NCBI RefSeq assembly: GCF_037975245.1
Contig: NC_092568.1
Coordinates: 14,719,501-14,783,500, forward strand
Direction: 5' to 3'
Length of the DNA: 64,000 bases
DNA from: Apostichopus japonicus
Taxonomy: Eukaryota > Echinodermata > Holothuroidea > Aspidochirotida > Stichopodidae
Under the pieces are notes generated by a model, which was not told the origin of the DNA, made no database searches, and saw only the letters and a program-made list of their open reading frames with translations. The translations under genes were made by a program, and so were the position numbers. This document shows positions 1-12,300 of this stretch, one piece after another (positions within the stretch are counted from its first letter, which is position 1; every line of letters starts with the position of its first letter).

Positions 1-3000
1 CATTATTTATCAGCTTGCCATGAGTCGCACAGGTGAGTAGTAAACGTAACAAAAATGTTGAGAGATGTTTAAAGGTGTTTATTTGGAATATGTCTGTTCA
101 TGACTATCATGTGTGGCTTATTTGGTATGAATGTCGTAAGCTATTTCACAACTCAGCTTGTGCAAACGTCTCTATTCTGTTTTGAACTTCAAGGATTTAC
201 GGCATCGGGTAGCCTAACGGTAGCCACTGGCGAGTTTGGTAAGATTAAAAACTAATGATTACTTCTCAATATTTGTCTATAGGCTAATTTTAGATGTTTT
301 GTTTGTACTCACTATATGTGTGTTTCCAAACTACACCTAAATATAAATACTAGAAGAAAAAAGGGCAAAAGGCGTTAGGCAATATGCACTTACGTTGCGG
401 TGGAAACTATTATGATAGCCTATATCAATATAGGGGAGATCCTCGGGAGCCCAAGCGGTTCCGTATCCTTTGTTACAGCTTGTTCTAGTTGCTGAAGCTT
501 TATTTCTGTAATGCATATACAATGTGTATACCGTCAGAATGATATGGCTAACTTCAACTTTTTGGGCTATTGATCTACTAGCATAGTTTGAAAGTATGGC
601 AATAAAAGGTCATTTTCATTTTTATATTCTGTAGACCATTTGAAACAACTTTCATAAATGCAGGTTAATAAGACCCTTCAAGCATCACCGGGTTATCAAT
701 CGAAGATGCTGGACTACGATACACCGGGCATCGGGTCAAGGTCCTTAGAAAGCAAAACAAAACTCGACAGAAAAGCAGTAGATTTTTTCAAGTTCATACA
801 GTGTATTACAAATTTGTTAAGTACCTACGATATTTCGTTTCAGTCACATGTGCTCTGCTGTTTATATGAAGTAGTATGATATTTTAATAGGGAAATTACC
901 TCAGTGTATATTGATTAACACTTACAATTAGGCATGTGCAGAGGAGGCGACGTCATCTTCATCTTGCCCTGAAAGGCATTTCTAAATTTGCAAATATGAG
1001 ATATGAACCTTGAGGTCCGAAAAAAAACATGAAATATTCTAACATTGTTCTTTTGTTGAACCAGCAAGTTGCTTTTCACAATTACAACTCCTATGGTTGG
1101 ACTGTGACATATCAGCAAGATTTGTAAAACTATCATCCCACACGATGCAGATATCGTTTACTAGAATGTTGCGATTTGCCTGAAGTTGATCGCATCGTTT
1201 ACCCGTAAGCAATAAAACCAGTTCGAAGAAGCCTGAAGTATGATTTTTGAGCACCTGCTCTCGTAAAACAAAATCAAAATTTGCGGTGTATCAAACACCG
1301 ACTTTAATAACTACAGTAATAGACTTCCATTAACATTATGGTCCACCATAGTAATTTCTATATTTGAAAGCTTATATTAAAATACCTTTAGGGAATTTTG
1401 CGATTAGGGATTGAAGACGGTTTCCCTTCAAACTTCTCGTCCTTTAACTCTATTTACTATTGGTGGGGGGGGGGGGGGCGGGGGCGAGTAATAGTGCAAT
1501 CTATTCTACCTGGTATATTTTATGTCATGTTTGATAAATGAAAGTTCTAAGTGTCAATGACTTATAGCTAAACATATAACGAACTATTTCGTACGGTATC
1601 TAAGTTCAGAGTGATATCCAATGTGTTTACAAACTGTGTGAGGTTTATACGTTAAATACCGTCAATCAGAGATGTTTTTATCATTTGGTTCTACGTTTAC
1701 CATGTTCTTTGTTTGTTCAAAATGCTGGGGAAAAGTTACTTCAAAGTTTGTTTAATATTCTCCGTTGAATTCCTTTAGTTTCCCTTGTGAATCATGCGAG
1801 TCAAAGCAACAATAGAGATACGTCATGCTCTAATCGTCGATTTCCGAATGGTTATATTGTTCAAGCTTATGAAATATTATAGTTTGCCTGAAGCATAATG
1901 GCCTAGCTGACAATTACAGCCAAAACAAAACCACTTGAATTACACGGGGTCGATGTTGTAGCGACGTTCCAGGTGTGTGCGAGAGTCGGATGTCAGTAGG
2001 CCACAATACAAGGTTCCGCCCGACGGTGTTTCGCGAAATGTAAAGATGATATACGCTCCATCGCAACCTCCACAAAATGAGTATAAAATTACCAGGTGTG
2101 TCAAACTTTCACACCGCTGATAGAAAACATTCCAAAATTGTTCGTGTCAACTTTTCCGTCTTTATTACTGTAGAAAGATGACAATTAAACAGCCCATAGT
2201 AATAATAGCCGCGTCCGTGGACTTGTGAATTTCTGTGTGTAGGCTAATGTATACCCTGATTTACAAAATGAACATTTTGTTGCAGATGGCAAATAGTTTC
2301 ACATGTCGTTCTGTTTGTGCTATTCGCTAGCAACCTAGATTGTCATCATAATGATTTGTGATCCATGTACGTGTAATCAAATTTGTTGGTAAAAATAACA
2401 ATGACATCCTTGCGAAAAGTTGAAATAAAATTTTATTCAAAAGTAAATGGTATTTATATGGTTTCTAAACGACAAGTTTACATTTTAAACAACACAGCAA
2501 TGGGTAGAAATTTTCCCGTTTTATCATCACAAATGTCGTTCTTTCTGTACAGATGAAACGATCGACTGGCCTTCTGATCAAGGCTAATGTTGCGAATGCG
2601 CACAACGGGTAGCAGCGGGGTTTGTTAGCTGTTTACAGATCTCTCTTTAAACGCTGCACTTTATTATCAAGTCAATGCACGTCGCGCGCTCGTCTTGCCT
2701 TTTCAAAGGGATTTCTTCGAAACCTTTAAAAGCCGTGTCGTCAGTATGGTGACTTTTGTCAAGGCTTATATGGACGTTTCAAAGCTTTGCAATTACATAC
2801 AAGCTCGGTTGAAAATGCTATTATGGAAGCCAAAAAATCAACAGTTTACCCCTAAGGGTGCATGATCTTTCATTGCACCTGTAGGCCTTCCCTTAGATTT
2901 TGGGATCCGCACGATCCTTGAACAATCAACAACAACACCTCCGGTAATTAACAGGTTTCTTTTTTAGTTGACTAGCCTCTGAAACGTCCATTCTCAGCTC

Positions 3001-3268
3001 TAATTGAAACTCTTTTCATTTATAGCCCACTTCTGACGGGTTGATAACACCCGATGTGTATAAGTGATGTGTACGCGATACGCTTCAGAGGACTAAGCCG
3101 GTAGCATTACGAGTGGCGTAGTGATGGTACACACGGTGAGATACACACCTTGAACTTCCAACAGACAGTATATTCAAGATGACGCAGGTAGATAGACAAG
3201 TTGGCGCCTTAACATCATGAATTCATTACTGTTGGTACATAAGGAAGATTTCGTTTTTCTTCCCACAG
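1..3268. other. 5' flank of the BMP2/4 gene, no coding gene seen
   Basis: No ORF here has coding character. The stretch is AT-rich with a G-run at about 1465-1482. It lies directly upstream of a spliced coding exon, so it probably contains or precedes a non-coding first exon and regulatory DNA of the BMP2/4 gene. I could not locate a transcription start or a reliable TATA box. Confidence 0.5.
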
Positions 3269-3279
3269 ATTCACCATGG
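3251..3279 (+). promoter_or_regulatory. 3' splice site just before the BMP2/4 start codon, with strong Kozak context
   Basis: A pyrimidine-rich tract ending in CCCACAG (AG at 3267-3268) stands seven bases before the ATG at 3276. The ATG context is ACCATGG, a full Kozak match. This implies at least one upstream non-coding exon joined here, as is usual for BMP2 and BMP4 genes. It also supports 3276 as the real start. Confidence 0.7.
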
Positions 3280-6200
3280 TATCACCATTTCGTGTCTGGC
3301 AAGTAGTGCTGTCTGTGTGCTGTTACGCCCTTGTAACAAGAGGAGTGGAAAATTTAGCTGTAGATCCTGGATTTCGGACACCTTTATCTCCTCTTGTTCT
3401 CCCTTCTGCAGCAGATTTATCAGTACATGAACGGAATGAAATGTTGAATGCTTTCGAATCGACACTTTTAAATATGTTCGGATTTAGTGAACGTCCTAAG
3501 CCGCAGGGAAAGAAACGAGTCCCGGAGTATATTATGGATATTTATCGGAGACACTCGAATGGGCATGATGGAACAACCATGGATTTTAACATCGAAGGAA
3601 AAACGACGGGTACAGCAAATACAATCAAAAGTTTCCACCATATCGGTAAGTCTTTGGGTTAAGATGAAGTGATTTAAACGATATCAGTGTTAACTGGAAT
3701 TTGTTCCTAGTCACAACTTTTAACTTTTAGCAAAGTCAAAGGTTCTAGAAAAGCAAGGAATGAAAAACATGCAAAAGAAAGAAAGAAAGAAAGTATATAT
3801 TGTGAACCCACTACATGGTAACAAGAAAATTCCACCCCTATTAAATTTATACCCGTATCATGATTCCATAATGCTTTACAGTGTTTAACATGCATAAATC
3901 GATAAGTATTTCTGTTTCATGTAGTTCCATCTTCATATAGGCGTATTCACATACCACTCGGTGTCATGCATACCAGATACACATCTTCTCTTAATTATGT
4001 AGAGCATAAAGTCACGGGAATCAGAGTTATGCGATACTATCTGTTCAATTGAAATTTGTCATATCTACCGATTTATAAATGTACATTTGTCTGACAGAAC
4101 TTGCGTTTCTTTGGCTACACTCAACAATGCAATCATCATCCGTACTCAACTATTTGGAGATTCCAAATACTTACCGCGACAAATGTCACGTGTTCATCGA
4201 CGTGTAAACCTCCTCTTTAAATAGATTTTGGTTGACAATGCTATACATAATTTTAAAATTGCTACGACATTAAAATCTTTAATAGAATTAAACGAATTAC
4301 GACGATACCTATAGGCTACCGGCATATCGCGTGTTGTGAAGTAAATGTATTTTAACTTAACTGGACTGGGGCCACATGACCAAATAAAGTATCTTCGCTT
4401 GCTTCTTTATTAGGCTAACGGCGCGTTGTTGAGCTAGAAGACACTCCATGTTTTATGTGTGCTAATGAAATTTTAATAGTATGAACAACTGCGCTATCTT
4501 TTATTACAAAACATGAAATGTCAAAGGAATGTTTGTGGCATTGAAAGTATACACAACCTTCGCATAAGGGTAAAACGGGTGTCAAACTTTGAAGGACAGC
4601 TAGTTATGTTTACGGTATGTGGTATGAAATGTTAGCTTGGATCCCCGAGACCGACAATACCAGACCTCAGAGAAACTACATTTGGTAACTGTCGCTGAGG
4701 AATAGCCGCTCAATTTGGTTGATTTCCAAGAAGCATTGCATCAATTGTCACTATACAGATTGATCAAAACTGGTGTACAATTCCAAAAGTAGTGTGCTCC
4801 CTCCAAAGTATCCGATTCTCTATTTCAATCATTACTTTCTATTTTCCACATTTTCTTAAAGTTGAAACACTTTCTGTGTTTTATGAAAATTAAAATAAGC
4901 AACATAATTTATACCATATATAAATTGTGTAAAAGTAAGTTGGCCTGACGTTTCGATCCTAGCAGGATCTTCTTCAGCGGCTAAATCACAAGGAAATTAA
5001 ACTAGACAACATACTGTAATAATTCCGAGTGTCATAATTGCTCCAACTATTCTAACGTATATAACATAGCCGATATCGATTTCACATGACAATTGCAAAT
5101 TAAAATACGCAGTGTTCACTTCCTTTGCAGTTTACCATCACACAATTTTCAGAAAGATGATAAATTTCGCAAACACATAGAAGCTACTGCATGTTGCTTC
5201 ATAAATAAATTGCTTAGATTTCGCAGCAAAGTCTTTAAGAAATCGAGGTAGTGTAAGTGGCTTCACATTTGCTACACAGTTTTATGAAAAGTGTTGAAGT
5301 CTTATTTTATCTAAACGAAAACACTCATTCGTGTTGCATCGTTTTGTGTTGACTCTTGTAACTGTCGTTTTGCATCTTTGGTGTGACACTTCAATGATGT
5401 ATGTCTAGGCCCTTTATGTTTAAGCACTTTAGATGTCTGGCCCAATAAGAAAAGACCGTTGTTAAGTACCATTAAGAACTTTGAACACACATATATGTGC
5501 CAGACGGACTTATTATTTACAGGATTACTCCCTGTATGTAGTAATCAACTCTCATCTGTAAAATCAATATTGAAGTTGATTGATTTTGTTATAATGAATG
5601 CAGTGTTTCTATTACTTTCAGTCCATACTTCGGTGGCAAAGGATAATCCCCCCCCTTCCCACCTTATCTAAACTGAAATGAGTGAGAATGCTGTTACTGC
5701 TTACACCAAAGTATAGGCTGAAACTACCGTTCAACAACTGTTGCTTACAACTCATGCCAAAGTATAGGCTGAAAGTACCGTTCCACAACTATTACTGCTT
5801 ACAACTTGTGCCAAAGTATAGGCTGAAAGTACCGTTCAACAACTATTACTGCTTACAACTTATGCCAAAGTTTAGGCTGAAAGTACCGTTCAACAACTAT
5901 TACTGCTAACAACTTATGCCAAAGTATAGGCTGAAAGTAACGTTCAACAAGGGCGTAGGAACCGGGGGGGGGGGGCTGGGGGGCGCCAGCCCCCCAGTGA
6001 AAAATATGGAGGGGCGTAAGTATCATTCCGCCCCCCCCCCCCCGCTTCGCAAGTCAGAAAACCCCTTTTTCATTTCCAGATGAGAAAAAAATCTCATTTG
6101 GAGCACCAAATTGCATCTAAGGCCAGGTGAAAATGCAAAATTATTTACAAAATGGAGTGGGTGTTGAAGTGTGCTACATTGCACCAAATTGCATCTGAGG

Positions 6201-8221
6201 CCACCTGGAAATGCCAACAATTCCAAAGGGGAGGGGGACACCCCCTCCCCTTAGACCCCTCCCCCGGCCGGCCATCAGTCTTCAGCCCCCCCCCCCCACT
6301 CAAAAGTACCTTCCTACGCCACTGCCGTTCAACAACTATTACTGCTTACAACTTATGCCAAAGTATAGGCTGAAAGTACCGTACAACAACTGTTACTGCT
6401 CTAGTGAAGATTACATCAACATTTACGAGTCATATATGAGTTTATGTTTAAGCTACTGATTTCATTTACCACTCACAGGAAACGTTATATAGGCATGTAT
6501 ATCTACTGATTTATATGTACTTAACCTTGCCTTATAACCGCCGGCACTATATGATCATTCTACCTGCTTACAATATCAACTTTAGTCATGAAAGCAGCTG
6601 GTTTTATTTGTAAAGGGGAATCTGTTGTTGATTAATACAACAATTATTAGTTTCGCAACACAACAGTTCAGTGTCTAAAAGAAAAGAAAAACAAGCCACA
6701 CTTTGTAAGCAAAGCCCACTGTTTAACCAGTATAGCCACATTACATTGTAGTGCTGATATTCCTAAGCCTAGTCTACTTACATTTAGGTAGGATATGGCT
6801 AATGCTAGGGCTAATTGCTCCATACTCCAGGGTGTGAACGTTGTTCTATGGTCGCACTATGTACATATTGGGTTGGATCTATTAAACTTTTTTGAAATCC
6901 TGAGATTGCTTTCCTTAAAAAGTTCAGTTCTCCTTCAATGAAGAACTTTTTAGAAATTTCTATTAATGCTATTTTAAGTAGTGGATATGCTAATATGAAA
7001 ATTGACGGTGGATGTTTAGAATGGAATGAAACCAGTAGCTAATTGCTAAATAAAAATGAAAACATCTAGGAAACATTCTTAGTAAGACTAACTGTCTTAC
7101 CCAACCTTACGACCGCTATTGTTCCTTTAAAAAGTAAATAAAGCTGTTCCCCAACATTTGGAACTTAGAACTATGCCACGTATTGGAAATGTTAGACTGC
7201 GTGTACAAACCTTGTCACTTTTGTACAGGTTTGTGTAATGTATGACTTTGTCCATTGTGCATGGATGTCATTACCTTATCATTAATCTTTTGTAGTTACA
7301 TCTCTCTTTGTTTGCTCCACAGAAGAACATTTTGATATCGATGAAGCCATTCACAGGCACCGGCTGGTCTTCAATCTTTCTAGCATTGAGAACGAAGAAA
7401 TATTAACAGCAGCAGAGTTAAGACTATTTCGGCACGCAATACCGGATCATAAGATTAGGAAGAGGCATGCATTAAATGAGTCGGAAAATATTACAGATGG
7501 AAAAGTTATACAAAGGATAAATTTATATCAAATATTAAAACCTGTCGCACGGAACAGAGATGTTATAAAACGTTTAATTGATTCGATTGTGATTGATGTC
7601 AGAAACACTACTTGGGAGTCATTAGACGTTGCGCCAGCAGTGAAATCATGGACAAATGATGCTAATAGCAACTATGGTGTCGAGATAGAAATTATCGATC
7701 GAAGAGGAAGCCCCTCGCGTCACGGAGACGATCATTTGCGAACAAGACGGAGAATAGGAGACGATGCTTCTCTAGAAATACACGACGAAGATCAATGGTT
7801 TCAACAGCGACCACTGCTTGTTACGTACACAGACGACGGCAGGACGAAGCGCTCGTCCAAAAAGAGGACCAAAAGGCAGAAAAGCAAGAAAAAGAGAAGG
7901 CTGAAGGAAAATTGTAGCAAACATTCTCTATACGTGGACTTTGCCATTGTGGGTTGGGATTCATGGATCCTAGCACCAGAGGGATACCAAGCCTACTACT
8001 GTCAAGGGGAATGCCCCTACCCAATGCCCGAACACCTTAACTCTACAAATCATGCTATTGTTCAAACAATAGTTCATTCGGCCGATCCTAGCTCGGTCCC
8101 GAAGGCGTGCTGTGTACCTACAGAACTCGACACACTAAACATGCTCTATCTTAATGAAAAGGAACAGATTATTCTGAAAAATTACAAAGACATGATTGTA
8201 ACCAGTTGTGGATGTCGCTGA
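3276..8221 (+). CDS. BMP2/4: Bone morphogenetic protein 2/4 (dpp class TGF-beta ligand), two coding exons
   Basis: Secreted dimeric morphogen that signals through type I/II serine-threonine kinase receptors and Smad1/5 to pattern the dorsoventral axis (family knowledge). Exon 1 is 3276-3645 and ends at TATCG|GTAAGT; exon 2 is 7323-8221 and begins after CCACAG. The intron is phase 1, and the joined frame gives 422 residues plus TGA. Residues 1-23 look like a signal peptide (hydrophobic 7-20). The propeptide contains LRLFR and a [10 protein letters not shown] motif and several N-glycosylation sequons. Furin sites RTKR lie at 297-300 and 305-308, with RTRR at 263-266. Residues 301-319 are extremely basic. 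The knot has cysteines at 321, 350, 354, 386, 387, 419 and 421, plus the BMP2/4-type motifs [20 protein letters not shown] and the CGCR end. The residue spacing from first cysteine to end is 102, as expected. Seen: frame, splice sites, cysteines. Inferred: orthology to BMP2/4 rather than another BMP subgroup. Confidence 0.95.
4916..5000 (-). mobile_element. Penelope-like retroelement 3' fragment
   Basis: The block contains GGCCTGACGTTTCGATCC followed by AGCAGGATCTTCTTCAG. I recognise this as a widely dispersed sequence next to the end of the endonuclease ORF in Penelope-like elements of marine animals. The coding sense is minus. A related, more decayed copy lies near 31100-31160 beside a recognisable GIY-YIG segment, which supports the assignment. 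Only a short piece remains. Confidence 0.5.
5691..6400. repeat. 54-bp minisatellite in the BMP2/4 intron, split by a transposon
   Basis: Units carry CCGTTCAACAACTATTACTG followed by CTTACAACTTATGCCAAAG and AGGCTGAAAGTA. About 4.7 copies lie before 5947 and about 1.4 after 6325. The period is a multiple of three, so short frames stay open across it. These are not taken as genes. The array is one locus interrupted by the element at 5948-6324. Confidence 0.9.
5948..6324. mobile_element. hAT-like non-autonomous element with near-perfect 8-bp target duplication
   Basis: The 3' end reads CCTACGCCACTG and the 5' end CAAGGGCGTAGGA, a decayed inverted match to CAGTGGCGTAGG. It is flanked by ACGTTCAA (5940-5947) and CCGTTCAA (6325-6332), 7 of 8 identical and both inside the 54-bp minisatellite unit. 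The interior has long G and C runs and an internal duplication around ACCAAATTGCATCTRAGGCC. The 8-bp duplication and CAGTGG end suggest a hAT-type mechanism. No transposase is present. Confidence 0.75.
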
Positions 8222-9360
8222 AGGAAAATATGAGTTATTTATTTATATATATATATTTATGTACTTGGAAAGCTATAATGTTTACTTTATGTACGTATAA
8301 GATATATGTGGTTCAGCAGTAGCGATGGAAGAACAACATACAGGCCTGAATGAGTTGATAGGAATGTATGTGAGGATAACCAACGACCGGGTACACATGA
8401 TCACATGAAAGTTACCAACGCTACTCCTGACAAGGGTGTCTGAAAACATACCGCCAAAATGTGCATTCGCCGGATCGGCAGCAGGAATGATGTAACACAC
8501 AGTACAACATAGAGTATATTGAGAGTCTCTAGCTTCACGAGATGTCACGAAAAGCACTTAAAAAGTGATATAATGCAGCAAGAAGGCTGAACTACAGGGG
8601 TACGATGATTTATAGTGTGCACTGGTAATATTAACAGCCTTTCGACTATTTTCGGCAACAAAACCCAACACGAAACAATGTGCGTAGTACGTTTGACAAA
8701 CTAAGAATTCAATTTCTATACATACGTTAGGTGCAGTTGCAATATACCAATATTACTTTAAATTTACATCAACGTGGTAAAGGCACATACTAACCATCAA
8801 ATTTGTGTAGTATCTGGAAGGAACAAAAACTTCTCAGAACTCAAAACTGTTAAAACAACACCTGTAAGAAGAATTGTTTGAAATTACGATAGTATAATAA
8901 ATTCCCAAATTACAAATAACACAATGCGTTATTACGATATGCGATAATTGTAACCCCAGCACCATCAAATACTGCCAAGAGAGAGAGATAGGGGTAAAAA
9001 ACAGTGTTCGTAGGTCCAAATTCGTTATCAGTAATTCATATGCAGCGATTAAGTTTACTAGTATTAAGTTTTTTTTCACTTATTTTCCTTCTTTGTAATT
9101 TTTATATTCTGCAACAACGACTTGAAAAACAAAACTGTTATACAAGTCTCTAAAATGTTACCATATATACTCGAATGTATATATAAATATATAGTGTATA
9201 TAATGCTGAGATGTCATCAAATTATTACTTCATTGCATGACAATATCAAGAGAATGTGGATGAGTTATAACATATATGTTAAGGTTTTAACTTTTACTCG
9301 GATTGTCTTCTATAGTTTTCAGTATAAATATAATTTATGAAAGACGATGAATAAAAGAGA
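8222..9360 (+). other. Probable BMP2/4 3' UTR
   Basis: Non-coding, AT-rich sequence downstream of the stop. Canonical AATAAA signals occur at 8896-8901 and 9350-9355. Either could direct polyadenylation, giving a 3' UTR of about 0.7 or 1.15 kb. Neither was confirmed by transcript data. Confidence 0.45.
8235..8245 (+). promoter_or_regulatory. AU-rich element in the BMP2/4 3' UTR
   Basis: TTATTTATTTA begins 13 bases after the stop codon and is followed by more ATATTTAT. It contains the UUAUUUAUU nonamer associated with mRNA destabilisation. Vertebrate BMP2 transcripts are also known to be controlled through AU-rich 3' UTR sequence. Function here is inferred only. Confidence 0.5.
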
Positions 9361-12300
9361 GGGAAAGTACTTTGAACTATGAAGCTTTAAGTAAATTAAT
9401 TCTTTTTTTCTTACACTCATCATGAATGGGACTTATAAGTTCTGTGCTTATGAATGTGTTACAGCAACAACCCAAATATTGTATTTCATTCTCCAATTAA
9501 TAATTCAATAGGGGTTTTACTTGTTTTTAAGTACAGATCTTTGCTTAAAGCAGCTGGTTGTGTTTGTAGTGTAACTATAGTTCCCCGCCATCAAAATATC
9601 ATTGAGTTGAAATTGTGGTGACTGTTGCGTTCTCCATGTAAATTCTTGAGAAATTCAAATCAAACATGTAACAATTTCAAAGCAGATTTATACTATAACC
9701 TTTATTCCATATAAAATCAGGATGTAGCCTATGTTGTTCATGCTTTATCTATGCCTCTTTGTTTGTTGAATGAGAAGAAACTTAGAGAACATTAGAAAAC
9801 ATTACGCAAGTAATTGAGGAAATCTCAGTGGTGGGAGTCTGTGGTACAAAACGAGCTACTTCAAACATTATCCGATCAAAATACGATTAAGACTTAATTA
9901 ACGGTATTGTCTTTAGAAGTGTCTCTTACTTACTTTAACTGCATTCTGGTTCCATTGGACCTATTTAAGGCACAGTGGTCTTCCGGCATTCAGGTGTGAT
10001 ATTGGAATCATAAATAAAACATTAAGAAATATGCCTACCTATAGCAATGCATAATATTTCCAACGACAGTGTTCTGGTGTTTGTGGTTGAATTTTTTAGG
10101 CCAGTAATAAAAGCAACAGTGTTTTAGACAGCGACGTTAACGTATTCAGGTTGTTTGTTTGGTATGGATTAGGCCTATTCAAAATTGTTTCTTAAGTAAC
10201 CTGAGAGAGTACATGTAAATAAACGCCCACTGGCCGTGGTGACATGCAAATGTGTAAATGGCATCAGATATCACGAATGGTGGTTATAGATGGTAGAATG
10301 GTAATATGAATTTGCCTATACCTGTGATACTCGCAGCGGTATAATTTTTCCACTTGAGTCGCCTTCTCAAAATGGTAACGGAACAGTGAGTGTTCGCTCT
10401 GGCCAAATTTCATGCTATACATTTGTTCATACATTATTTAGTTGTTTAGTACTATATAATGTATCGATGTGAGACAATTAAAATATTTGAATTTACATCC
10501 TATTCCACCCGCAAACTGTTTGCTGTGCCGTTTATAAATTTCTTTCAATAGGCTATATTATGTAGTAACTATGTTGTCCAAATTAAAGTGCCTTACATGT
10601 AGATGAGTTGTCCGGCTGACATGCTTAAATTTCGATTTATCATACAATCACGTCGAACATTTGAAGACATTGGTTCTGTAAGTAGAGCCAAAATGTTTAA
10701 TAGCAAGACATAAGCACAAAGAAAGTGTCTTCTATGTGTCAGTGAGTCCATGGGCTCAGTCGATTTTACGTAGAGATTATAGAAACTGTCAAAAGCACAA
10801 ACATGATAATAACAGTCTCTGTGTCTCTGTGATGGAATGATTATGAAAGATTTTGGTAAAAAGCTTCAATTCGTTGGTAGATGTTTTACTGTAAGATAAA
10901 AGAACAGCCTATTGCAGATTAACTTAGATCATATAAGTAAGTAATTTCCCTTTTGGAAGGCTTTAAAATAATGATAATACTTGTGTGGTTTAGCACGTTT
11001 GAATGAATTTTACATGTGTCCACGGATTCGTGGACGAGCATGCGAGGTGATAAATATTTTGATTTACATCTGCTTCGTGTAATTATATTATTAAAAAAAA
11101 TAAAGTAAAACAACAAATTTGACCTGTTTTGTATATTGTCAGTGTAACACACTTATTGCCACATTAGGTCAATGTCCGGTAATATGTTTAAGCTACCTTA
11201 TTGACTGCAAGTGATGCGTAATGAAACATATTATAAATTAACATTAGCCTATGTTACCTGTTCCTTTATACATATATTCATTCACATCAGAGTTTTAATT
11301 GTTAGATGACACATCACCTATCGAAAATTGATCTTAAAATTCGTGACGGTCACTCTTCGATGTTAGTAATAACTTTGTCGTTTACACATAATTGGATACC
11401 ACTCAGTTTTCGGAGAGATCTATCTGGTTGCAACAAGTTGAGGGCTCATAGGCGATTTAATAACACGTTAAAGCACAACAGATAATGTCATGTCCAGCAA
11501 ATGGAATGTTTTATTTCATTTTTCATTTGTAATCCTTGAATGTCTACACGTCATTTCGTCTATCTTACATGCGGCAAGTTTGAAGGATTCGGACAGGATG
11601 TAACTTTACTGTGGTTCCTTTTGGTGATACCAAATAACCTCCTTTGACATTCCTCGGACCACACACACAACTCAGGATACAATGAGTTTCTGCAATGGTC
11701 ATTTCTACGTGTCACTATTCACCTAAATCCTTTAAGTACTTAATAATCTCTGAAAAGCGTTGCAGGATTTAAGCAATCGCGACTCCTCTCCTAGCGCTCT
11801 TTAAAATATTTAATGTAAATTAAAACTTGACATGCAGACAGTACGGCTGTAAACACTGCTTGTGAATCAAAATATTTTAAGTTTCCGTTGCACAATTTTC
11901 ATGTCTGTATGACTAACTATTCCAATTGACAAGCGTTAAGGCGATGCAGAGAATATGCCTATGGCTGTTCAGTCTGTATGGCCTAGTCTAATCTTTACAT
12001 CGAAGAAAATACCACATTTGTTATCATTTAGTTCGACGTGATTAAAATCACCTATTAGTCCTTCGCTTGCCAACAATCTCTAAATGTCGGCGGCATTTAA
12101 AAGGCTATCTGAATGGGAGGTTATCCTTGCTTAATGTATGAAGCTTCCTAAGCTAAAGAGAAACAACTGAATTGACTTTGCCTGACTCGCAAAACAGAAT
12201 AGCCTATCAACAAGGGGTCTATTGGTAGACCACCTTACTACATCAATAAGAGGGTAATTTTCTCAAAATAAAAGGTTGGTTGAAGTCCTCTATATGTGCC

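Larger units (their letters stand above)
3646..7322 (+). other. Intron of BMP2/4 (3.68 kb, phase 1)
   Basis: Starts GTAAGT and ends CCACAG. The intron splits codon 124 inside the propeptide. It contains a Penelope-like fragment near 4916-5000 and a 54-bp minisatellite interrupted by a hAT-like element (5691-6400). I see no coding exon within it: an alternative exon would have to keep phase 1, and none with good splice sites stood out. Confidence 0.85.

Noticed and set aside
2699-2711. TCAAAGGG as a TCF/LEF site upstream of BMP2/4
   Set aside because: A single short match in AT-rich DNA is expected by chance. No cluster or conservation data are available.
5682-6459. ORFs in the BMP2/4 intron with repeated [18 protein letters not shown]
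   Set aside because: Produced by the 54-bp minisatellite (18 codons per unit) and interrupted by a transposon.
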